Below are positions 1-5,166 of a DNA stretch of 5,166 bases, one piece after another (the stretch's first letter is position 1; each line of letters opens with the position of its first letter). The notes beneath the pieces are model-generated. The model saw only the letters and a list, made by a program, of their open reading frames with translations, made no database searches and was not told the origin of the DNA. This stretch comes from Actinotignum schaalii (GTDB taxonomy: Bacteria; Actinomycetota; Actinomycetes; Actinomycetales; Actinomycetaceae). The translations under genes and the position numbers were made by a program. The stretch spans positions 1 to 5,166 of the forward strand of contig CAMIHT010000137.1 of assembly GCA_946222725.1 (NCBI GenBank), given 5' to 3'.

Positions 1-215
1 TCCGGAGCGGGCGGGGCCGGCTCCGTCGCTGTCACGCTCGGCGTGGGCTCCGGATTGGGCTGCGCGCGATCCGAGGTCGGTTGCGGCGCGGGCGCCGTGG
101 TCGTGGGTTGCGGGGCCGGCGTGGTCGGTTCCGGAGTTGTCGGCTCGGGTGCCGGCGGGACCGGCGGCTCCGGCGGCACCGGGGGCTGCGGCGGGACGGG
201 CGGGACCGGCGCCAC
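1..215 (-). repeat. Proline-rich low-complexity stalk of the surface protein (from residue 1311)
   Basis: About 31 of the 71 residues visible here are proline. The first part is a degenerate PPVPP/PPEPP repeat (residues 1315-1333), and the rest is Pro/Thr/Ala-rich with PEPTTPxP units. Such segments usually span the peptidoglycan between the folded domains and the C-terminal sortase signal, and the Thr-rich part could be O-glycosylated. The DNA is correspondingly GC-rich and repetitive, so it is prone to length variation and assembly error. The segment continues past the left edge. Confidence 0.85.
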
Positions 216-3200
216 GTAGTGGAAGCCGAAATCGGCATCCAGCACATTGGCGGTGCTCAGGGTGATGTTCCCGGAGCTGGCCTTTGCCTTATCGCCCGAG
301 CCTTCCCGGACATGGGTAGTTTCCCAGGTTCCCTCACGCTTCGGGAGGGTAGCGCGGTCGACCACAACCGAGTACGTGCCAGGTTCCAGGCCGCGCACAA
401 GGTACTTGCCGCTGGCGTCCGTCGTCGTCGTAATAAATGGTTTCGTATCGCCGGGGCGGAATACCTTCACGGTGACGCCCGCCAGGCCCGGCTCGCCCGG
501 ATCATCCGCGCCGTTATTATTCGTATCCTCAAAGATGCGATCACCCAGGTCCACGCCCACGGTCAGGCAAGCATTCGCCTGTTTGCCCGCGAACTTCTGG
601 CCCTTCGAATCGAGGCGATCCTTGGCCGGGGTGAGAGCCTCGTTGCAGACCTGCTGGGAGCTCGCGGTTTCATCAACCACCGCGTACAGGTGCAGCACCT
701 CTTCGCTGCCCGGGGCGATCCCGCGTTCGTGGGTGAAGCGCAGGTAGGCATCATCGGTGGCATTCGGGTCCGCGCCCTCCACCGGGTCGCCGGTATGAGG
801 ATCAACCACCTCGGTCACCGTGTCATTAATGCGCCAGGTGCCGGTGGCGGCATCGTACCCGCCGTTGGTGCTCCAGTAGCCCACGTAGGTGACGCCCTTG
901 GGGAGCATATCCGTGATTTCCACGCCGGTGGCAAAGCCGGGTCCGGCGTTCTTGGCACGCACCACATACTCCACCACGGAGCCGGTAGCCCAACGATCAG
1001 TTTCGTTGTTTTTCTCCAGGTCAGCGAGCGCCACGCCCTCGGCCAGGCCGGCGTGCGCGGGATCAGCGGCGGTTTTCTCGCTCAGCACGCTGAGATCAGC
1101 GGATTTCGCGTGAATGTTTTCCTTGGTGAGGTCAAGGTCGAAGGGCATGGTCAGCCCGACCTTCGCCGGCTCGGTCGCCATGACCGGCGCGCCCGTTTCA
1201 GCATTCTTACCGGCCACCGCGTAGCTATTCCAGGCGATGCCACGGGCAGCCGCCGGGGCCGTCACATTGGCGTTGATCGTCCAGGTATCCGCGCGGGTAA
1301 GTTTGGCATCATCCGGGAATTCCACCCGGAATGCCCGCACCTGAGAGAAGTCCCCGCCCAGCTGTTCGGCGGTCTTCCAGGTGCCCGACTCGCAATTCTC
1401 CGGGCCGGACTTCGGCTCACCACCCAGGGTGATGACCTCACCGCGGCACGGATTCACGGAAGTGGAGTAGAGCACCGAGGTGGGCTGCGGGGTCCCTTCC
1501 CCGAAGGTCAGCGGTCCGTTCAGGCGCGGGCGCCAGGTGGATTCGCGTTTATTGTCGGGGGTATTCGCCCCGCTCACGCCGTGATCACCCGGGTAGGGCA
1601 GCACATCGTACACCACCACATCAGAAACCCCGGTATTGCCGTTATTAAGGAGGTCCAGCTTGAGTTCGGCATTGGAGGCCGGCGAAACCGTCCCGTAATT
1701 CGGGTTGGCCTGGAACTCGGTGTCGACGTCGCCCTTCACGTAATTCTTGCCCGCGAGCGCCGGCAAGCCCGCCACGTTGAACTTCGTGGAGGTGGTGCAG
1801 CCGCTCGCTTCGGGGCGGTTGAGGCCGTCGAGGTTATCGGTGAGTTTGCGGCTATCGGTGCGCGCCCACCAGTTGCGGATGCACTGGTTCGGGGCGACGG
1901 CGGTGCCGAGGTTGGGGCGCTTGGCATCCGCGAGGATCATGTCATTGGTGTTTTCGCCGGGCTCGGTGGCCGCGGTGATTTTCGCGCCGAAGTAAAGCAC
2001 CATTTCCGAAGAGTTGGAACGGCTCTGATCCCCGGTGCTGGGCGGGGCAAAATAATCGCCCGTGCCGTCGTCCGGCCAGGTGAAACGCACCAGCTGGCGT
2101 TGCTTGCCGTCCACCGTTTTCATCTCGGTTTCCACCCGCATTTTGTCCAGCGGGAGGGAGGCCGGCCAGTTCGCGGAAGTGGTGATCTGCTGCTTGGGAT
2201 CGTATTCCATGCCGGGGGCGAGCAGATCCATAATCACCGGGTAGAACTTGGCGCCCTTACCGGTGTAGAAGCCCAGCCCGAAGGTGTAGGTCTGGCCGGT
2301 TTGGAAGAGCTCACCGGGTTTGGTGTCGAGGTTGCCGACCATCTGGCCGCCCAGGTGCGAGGTTTTCGACACCCCGTAGGTGGGGTAGCCGTCCACAATA
2401 GCGACCTGCGCGGCGGATTGCCCCGTGGTGATATTCGCGGGCAGTTCCGGGGTCGGGTTGCCGGCAAAATCAAGAGATTGTGCGGTGACGACGGCGCGAT
2501 TCTCCAGCGTGGGGACCTCGTAGCGCGGGGCGTAGCTGTAGGTTGCGCCATCGGGTGCGGTGGTGCCGTTATGCACATCGGCCGGGAAGTCATCGACCAC
2601 GGTGCCGCGGATTTCCAGCGTGATATCGCGACGTTCGCCGTTCATCACGTCCGCATCCAGGGCGATGGAGGTGACCTCCTCTCCCGCAGGGACGGTGAGC
2701 GGGAAATCGCGGGTGGTGGTGGGGTCGACGGCGACGCTGAGCTCCTTCCCACCCGTGGTGGTGTAGGTGACCTTGGCGGGAACCTTCTTGAGGAGCGGGC
2801 GCACCAGGGCGGCCGTGATATTACGCAGGGCCGGGGTGGCGCAGGCGCCGGGATTCTCCGGGGAAACGTAGCGGCAGGGCAGGTTATCAGCCACGTGCAT
2901 ACGCAGCGGAACATTCCCGGTATTCGACCACGAGATATTCCACACGGCTTCCCCGCCGCGCTGGGTTACGGCCTTATTGGCTGTTTTGCGGAAATTACCT
3001 TCGGCACGCAGGTTTTGCAGCTGGCGGGTCACGGAGTCGGTGGCGGTGACCGGCGCGAGTGCGGGATCAAGCGGGGTGCCGGTGGCCTTGACGGTGTTGG
3101 TGGCGTTGGTGCCTTCGGCAAAGGTACCGGCGGGGAAGGAGACCGTGACGCGGTAATCGGCGACGGCGCGCACGATGGGCGAACCGGGAACTACCCAGGT

Positions 3201-4145
3201 GACGGTGCGGGTGGCCGGATCGTAGGTGCCGCCATTGGTGGCGCGCACAAATTCCGCACCTTCGGGCAGGGTGTCGACCAGACGCATTTCGGTCAAGCCC
3301 ATGATGCCGGGAACGCCGGTGCCCGGGTCCTTAAATTTATTTTCGTTGGTATTGAAGGCGCCTTCGTAACCGGCGGTGATGGTGTAGGTGTACTGACCGC
3401 CGATAGCCGGATGGGATTCGGGTGCGAATTTACGCACCGCGATGCTGGGCTTGGCATGCACCGGCGTGGTGAGTGCTACCGGATCGGCCACCTGGCCGTT
3501 GGTTTCCCCGGCCACCTTCGGGCGGATTGCTTCGCCTTCGGGCCAGCGCAGGTTCTCGGGGCGTACCTGCACCCGCATGGCGCCGGTGGTTCCCACCGGC
3601 ACGGTGCCCAGATTCCAGGTGTAAGTATCACCCTCGCGTACCGGGAGCGCGGCCTGGTCATGGGAAGAATTGGTGGCGCTCACGTGGAGGAGCGGGAGCT
3701 TATCGGTATCGGAAACGGAATCGACCAAACCGGGGATGGTGACACTGAGAGTGGTGTTCTCGCACTGGCCTTGCACGCCGGCACAGGACCATTGCACGTC
3801 ATAGCTGGCCAGAGCTCCGGCTTGGACCCCGGCGGCTTTTTGCTCTGCCGGTTCGGCCACCGCGACTTCTAAGCGTGCCGAGGATGCCGCATCCGCGGCC
3901 CGATCGACGGTCTCGCCGGCCGCGTTGGTGTTTTCACCGTTCGCGTTGGTTCCGGCGCCGTTCGTTCCGCTCGCAGAATTGGCATCATCCGCCGCCACGC
4001 GCACGTTCGCGGCCATGGCCGGCGCGGTCAGCGGAATCGCTCCACCCACCGCGACGACGGCAGCGATAAGTGCCGCCACCGCACCCGTGATCAGCCGGTG
4101 CGCCGCGACTCGCGAACGCGCCGCTCCCGTTCTCAATTTTTGCAT
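1..4145 (-). CDS. Large modular cell-surface protein with DUF11-like repeats and an SdrD B-type domain (3' end outside window)
   Basis: This is very probably a sortase-anchored adhesin or stalk protein exported to the actinobacterial cell wall; its ligand is unknown. The visible 1381 codons read without a frameshift. Residues 1-45 are a signal peptide and 46-90 an Asn/Ala/Thr/Gly-rich linker. Beta-sandwich modules lie at about 91-231, 232-375, 381-560, 589-795, 803-983 and 1003-1195. Several carry the DUF11 signature of a Lys-containing first strand, a Y-x-(I/V) strand, 'DxLPxG' and a closing 'N-x-(A/V)' strand (DTLPEGAEFV at 291, DMLPKGVTYV at 1079). An SdrD B-type domain occupies 1196-1309, followed by a Pro/Thr-rich stalk. 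All ten cysteines fall in five close pairs after the signal peptide. The start is the ATG at 4145: a Shine-Dalgarno sequence sits 7 nt upstream and an in-frame TAA at 4166-4164 rules out a longer protein. The LPxTG-type sorting signal is expected but not visible. The family call is firm; adhesion is inferred. Confidence 0.93.
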   Translation of the reverse strand, partial: MQKLRTGAARSRVAAHRLITGAVAALIAAVVAVGGAIPLTAPAMAANVRVAADDANSASGTNGAGTNANGENTNAAGETVDRAADAASSARLEVAVAEPAEQKAAGVQAGALASYDVQWSCAGVQGQCENTTLSVTIPGLVDSVSDTDKLPLLHVSATNSSHDQAALPVREGDTYTWNLGTVPVGTTGAMRVQVRPENLRWPEGEAIRPKVAGETNGQVADPVALTTPVHAKPSIAVRKFAPESHPAIGGQYTYTITAGYEGAFNTNENKFKDPGTGVPGIMGLTEMRLVDTLPEGAEFVRATNGGTYDPATRTVTWVVPGSPIVRAVADYRVTVSFPAGTFAEGTNATNTVKATGTPLDPALAPVTATDSVTRQLQNLRAEGNFRKTANKAVTQRGGEAVWNISWSNTGNVPLRMHVADNLPCRYVSPENPGACATPALRNITAALVRPLLKKVPAKVTYTTTGGKELSVAVDPTTTRDFPLTVPAGEEVTSIALDADVMNGERRDITLEIRGTVVDDFPADVHNGTTAPDGATYSYAPRYEVPTLENRAVVTAQSLDFAGNPTPELPANITTGQSAAQVAIVDGYPTYGVSKTSHLGGQMVGNLDTKPGELFQTGQTYTFGLGFYTGKGAKFYPVIMDLLAPGMEYDPKQQITTSANWPASLPLDKMRVETEMKTVDGKQRQLVRFTWPDDGTGDYFAPPSTGDQSRSNSSEMVLYFGAKITAATEPGENTNDMILADAKRPNLGTAVAPNQCIRNWWARTDSRKLTDNLDGLNRPEASGCTTSTKFNVAGLPALAGKNYVKGDVDTEFQANPNYGTVSPASNAELKLDLLNNGNTGVSDVVVYDVLPYPGDHGVSGANTPDNKRESTWRPRLNGPLTFGEGTPQPTSVLYSTSVNPCRGEVITLGGEPKSGPENCESGTWKTAEQLGGDFSQVRAFRVEFPDDAKLTRADTWTINANVTAPAAARGIAWNSYAVAGKNAETGAPVMATEPAKVGLTMPFDLDLTKENIHAKSADLSVLSEKTAADPAHAGLAEGVALADLEKNNETDRWATGSVVEYVVRAKNAGPGFATGVEITDMLPKGVTYVGYWSTNGGYDAATGTWRINDTVTEVVDPHTGDPVEGADPNATDDAYLRFTHERGIAPGSEEVLHLYAVVDETASSQQVCNEALTPAKDRLDSKGQKFAGKQANACLTVGVDLGDRIFEDTNNNGADDPGEPGLAGVTVKVFRPGDTKPFITTTTDASGKYLVRGLEPGTYSVVVDRATLPKREGTWETTHVREGSGDKAKASSGNITLSTANVLDADFGFHYVAPVPPVPPQPPVPPEPPVPPAPEPTTPEPTTPAPQPTTTAPAPQPTSDRAQPNPEPTPSVTATEPAPPAP
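219..560 (-). other. SdrD B-type (Cna-B-like) domain of the surface protein (residues 1196-1309)
   Basis: The segment carries the family's hallmark order: GDRIFEDTNNNGADD at 1201, then PGEPGLAGVTVKVF at 1216, TTTDASGKY at 1240, GLEPGTYSVVVD at 1252 and a closing DADFGFHY at 1303. In staphylococcal Sdr proteins the D-x-N-x-(N/D)-G run, here D1207-D1215, lies in an EF-hand-like loop that binds calcium and stiffens the stalk. Calcium binding here is an inference from that motif. The domain sits directly before the proline-rich stalk, the usual membrane-proximal position for this module. Confidence 0.88.
561..3452 (-). other. Array of DUF11-like beta-sandwich modules within the surface protein (residues 232-1195)
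   Basis: At least three modules show recognisable DUF11 (B_ant_repeat) features. Module 232-375 has SIAVRKF at 234, YTYTITAGY at 252, DTLPEGAEF at 291 and a closing NATNTVKATG at 347. Module 381-560 has VWNISWSNTGN at 401, ADNLPC at 419 and ENRAVVTA at 548. Module 1003-1195 has FDLDLTKEN at 1002, VVEYVVRAKNAGPG at 1057, DMLPKGVTYVG at 1079 and a closing CNEA at 1167. The modules at 589-795 and 803-983 are more divergent but keep similar elements (ELKLDLLNNGNTG at 827, YDVLPY at 846, WNSYAVAGK at 972). The region before residue 232 looks like a related N-terminal module (YDVQWSCAGVQGQC at 115). The modules differ greatly in sequence, so this is an old array and not a recent tandem duplication. 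Boundaries are approximate. Confidence 0.75.
4011..4145 (-). other. Sec signal peptide of the surface protein (residues 1-45)
   Basis: The N-terminus has a basic region (K3, R5, R10, R12, R17), then a hydrophobic Ala/Val/Leu/Ile core at about residues 18-37, then a Pro-containing stretch ending in A-M-A at 43-45. This is a classic A-x-A signal peptidase I site, so mature protein would begin at A46 or N47. The roughly 17-residue basic region before the core is long, as is common for large Gram-positive wall proteins. No YSIRK motif is seen. Cleavage after residue 45 is a reading of the motif, not a prediction run. Confidence 0.85.
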
Positions 4146-4152
4146 TATTTGA

Positions 4153-4158
4153 TCCCTT
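4153..4158 (-). promoter_or_regulatory. Shine-Dalgarno sequence of the surface-protein gene
   Basis: AAGGGA on the minus strand lies 7 nt before the ATG at 4145-4143. It is a near match to the anti-Shine-Dalgarno complement. Together with the in-frame TAA a few codons further upstream (4166-4164) it fixes the start codon. Confidence 0.75.
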
Positions 4159-4193
4159 ATTAGTTACCCGTTCGTACCGGATTCCACGCCCCG

Positions 4194-4213
4194 GTGGCGC
4201 GGTGAGACGCCAC
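4194..4213 (-). promoter_or_regulatory. Small hairpin in the putative 5' leader
   Basis: GTGGCG (4194-4199) and CGCCAC (4208-4213) are perfect inverted copies around an 8-base loop. CCAC at 4184-4187 could pair with GTGG at 4194-4197 instead, so two mutually exclusive folds are possible. The hairpin lies about 50 bases before the start codon, within the transcript predicted from the candidate promoter. With only 6 bp in GC-rich DNA it may be chance; no known riboswitch class is recognised. Confidence 0.2.
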
Positions 4214-4326
4214 AAACCCGTGGCCCAGCTGCGGAAAGACCTTGATTCCTCGAGGCACTCCCGGCGCCCCGTGATTGTAAACCATGTGGAAGGTGTTCAT
4301 ACACGACTTAAATAACTATGTGGTAA

Positions 4327-4354
4327 ATCTTATCTTCCGAGGTAACTGTCTCAA
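4327..4354 (-). promoter_or_regulatory. Candidate sigma70-type promoter of the surface-protein gene
   Basis: On the minus strand TTGAGA (4354-4349, five of six matches to TTGACA) is separated by 16 bases from TAAGAT (4332-4327, four of six to TATAAT). It lies in the most AT-rich part of the intergenic region. Transcription would start near 4320 and give a leader of about 170-175 nt. This is a visual consensus match only; no transcript start is known and weaker alternatives exist closer to the gene. Confidence 0.4.
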
Positions 4355-4478
4355 AGTGTGGCCATTGGTGTAGAGGGCGTGCATAGCGCAAGTCCAGAAC
4401 AGAAAAACCGCCGCGACCGCGCCCCAGCCGCACTACGTTTTTTGGGGTAGCACGGAAGCCGGCGATGGGAATCCCGGG

Positions 4479-4496
4479 AACCTCACAAACCTCACT
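4479..4496. repeat. Tandem 9-base repeat (AACCTCACN twice)
   Basis: AACCTCAC occurs at 4479-4486 and again at 4488-4495, a 9-base period, with only the ninth base differing. It lies about 125 bases upstream of the candidate -35 element. It could be a direct-repeat operator or simple slippage; two copies are too few to say. Confidence 0.3.
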
Positions 4497-4552
4497 AGTC
4501 ACACGAACCCCTGCGGGGGTGGTATGTGTTGTCAGAGCTGTACTGCATTTGT

Positions 4553-4569
4553 TGTACATGCGAAGTACA
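4553..4569. promoter_or_regulatory. TGTAC-N7-GTACA palindrome, possible operator
   Basis: TGTAC (4553-4557) and GTACA (4565-4569) form a perfect dyad around seven bases, a geometry typical of a dimeric DNA-binding repressor or activator. Further TGTAC copies sit at 4539, 4697 and 4739, the last inside the 8-base palindrome ATGTACAT. The position, about 200 bases upstream of the candidate promoter, would suit distal control of the surface gene or an unseen transcript. No regulator is assigned. Confidence 0.3.
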
Positions 4570-4777
4570 CCTCGGAAAAACACACCCGCCTCCCGCCCGG
4601 TCCAGGGTAGGCGGAATGGGTTATTCGGGGGTCCGCACCTCCTTCTCAAGCGTCAATGCTGCAAAAGGTGCATTTTGGACTGTTAGGGCCGCAGAGTGTA
4701 CGCCACGGACATTAAATCGCGGAAAACACTGTCACCCATGTACATTTTGTTAGCCGGCCTGGTCTCTCCCCTCCTCA

Positions 4778-4817
4778 AAGTGCGCGTCCTGGACATTGAC
4801 CCCCACGAAGTGCGCGT
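4778..4817. repeat. Direct repeat AAGTGCGCGT, two copies 30 bases apart
   Basis: Identical 10-base copies lie at 4778-4787 and 4808-4817, on the same face of the helix to within about half a turn. A related inverted copy, CGCGCACCTT, follows at 4853-4862. The spacing is compatible with paired protein sites. No promoter with a good -10 box is seen next to it. Confidence 0.35.
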
Positions 4818-5015
4818 AAGGAACACGAATTCGCTCTGAAACGGTGCTCTCCCGCGCACCTTGTTTTCGGGGTCGGGCTGGACGGGCCCGGGCTGCCAGG
4901 TGCCAGATAGCGCCCACTCAACACCTGACCGGCACCCTCCCAACGCAAGATCGTTACTCGCTCAACACTCGTTCGGTGCATACTCCGTGTAACCCTCGTG
5001 CCCCCGAACAGCACA

Positions 5016-5050
5016 AAGGGCCGGTAGCCCAAATTAAGCTACCGGCCCTT
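5016..5050 (-). terminator. Hairpin terminator of the right-edge gene, possibly bidirectional
   Basis: AAGGGCCGGTAGC (5016-5028) and GCTACCGGCCCTT (5038-5050) form a perfect 13-bp GC-rich stem with a 9-base loop. It lies about 85 bases past the stop codon of the minus-strand gene at the right edge. The U-tract is weak on both strands (TTTGTGCTGTT reading left, TTGTTACCGTTGTT reading right), common in high-GC actinobacteria where hairpins without a long U-run are used. It separates that gene from the surface-protein unit. Confidence 0.7.
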
Positions 5051-5135
5051 GTTACCGTTGTTACGGCTCATGCGCGGAGGCATTGACGCGCTCGCGTCGA
5101 GTACCCCAGCGCGTACCGCTTCGCGGGCGCCACCC

Positions 5136-5166
5136 TTACTTCATGCGGGTGCCGGTGGAGCCGAGG
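5136..5166 (-). CDS. C-terminal end of an unidentified protein (5' part outside window)
   Basis: The last nine visible codons read LGSTGTRMK and end in TAA at 5138-5136. All nine have G or C in the third position, which favours this frame over the other two minus frames (one stops at 5143-5141; the other runs to 5070-5068 with mixed third positions). A strong hairpin follows downstream, as expected at the end of a transcription unit. Nine residues are too few to name a family. Confidence 0.5.
   Translation of the reverse strand, partial: LGSTGTRMK

Larger units (their letters stand above)
4355..5015. other. Gene-free intergenic stretch with small repeats
   Basis: No reading frame here resembles a known protein, and the open frames have mixed third positions, unlike the GC-rich third positions of the surface gene. 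A 113-codon minus frame (4649-4308) runs across the candidate promoter and starts at a weak TTG. The stretch contains a tandem AACCTCAC pair, a cluster of TGTAC motifs, an unused strong Shine-Dalgarno-like sequence at 4644-4637 and two copies of AAGTGCGCGT. It may be a regulatory region, carry a small RNA, or hold a decayed gene; the sequence does not decide. Confidence 0.6.

Noticed and set aside
3..215. Proline-rich GC repeats as a CRISPR-like or DNA-level repeat array
   Set aside because: The repetition follows protein-level PPVPP and PEPTT units in the open frame, with no regular repeat-spacer structure.
81..3872. Plus-strand 1263-codon reading frame as a real gene
   Set aside because: It is in exact register with the minus-strand surface gene, whose signal peptide, DUF11 and SdrD B motifs are unmistakable; the antisense product shows no known domain and begins at a TTG without a ribosome binding site.
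4431..4446. T6 run (TTTTTT after 4437) as an intrinsic terminator
   Set aside because: No adequate GC-rich stem precedes it on either strand; only a 4-bp CTAC/GTAG match surrounds it.
4308..4649. Minus-strand 113-codon frame in the intergenic region
   Set aside because: Third codon positions are mixed, it starts at TTG, covers the candidate promoter, and its product resembles nothing I recognise.
4683..5032. Overlapping minus-strand frames of 85-86 codons and a plus frame at 4844-5086
   Set aside because: Mutually overlapping, with no coding bias, ribosome binding site or recognisable product; the plus frame also runs through the terminator hairpin.
5070..5166. Plus-strand frame starting at ATG 5070 and running off the right edge
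   Set aside because: No convincing ribosome binding site, and it lies antisense to the better-supported C-terminus ending at 5136.

Overview
The window looks like DNA from a high-GC Gram-positive actinobacterium. The best guess is the Actinomycetaceae (Actinomyces, Schaalia or Actinotignum-like), inferred from the GC-rich third codon positions and from the type of surface protein, not from any marker gene. Nothing rRNA-, tRNA-, CRISPR- or transposase-like was seen.

Layout. (1) Positions 1-4145 on the minus strand are one very long gene that runs off the left edge. It encodes an exported, repeat-built surface protein, at least 1381 residues long. In order it has a signal peptide, a low-complexity Asn/Ala/Thr linker, about five or six DUF11-like beta-sandwich modules, one SdrD B-type (Cna-B-like) module with an Asp/Asn calcium-loop motif, and a proline-rich wall-spanning stalk. 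The frame is intact across all 1381 codons. The sortase signal and stop codon expected for this architecture would lie beyond position 1. (2) Positions 4146-5135 are a 990-base intergenic region with no convincing gene. It holds the ribosome binding site and a candidate sigma70-type promoter for the surface gene, implying a leader of roughly 170 nt, plus several small repeats and a TGTAC palindrome that could be regulatory. (3) Positions 5016-5050 form a perfect 13-bp hairpin that reads as the terminator of the next gene. (4) Positions 5136-5166 are the last nine codons and stop of another minus-strand gene, too short to identify.

The surface gene is therefore probably a monocistronic unit with its own promoter, insulated from the upstream gene by the hairpin. 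The long plus-strand reading frame across most of the surface gene (81-3872) is best read as a register-locked shadow of it, not a second gene. I found no convincing new biological system. The most notable points are the five closely spaced cysteine pairs, the possible Lys-Asn crosslinks in the surface protein, the long antisense frame, and the unexplained intergenic region.
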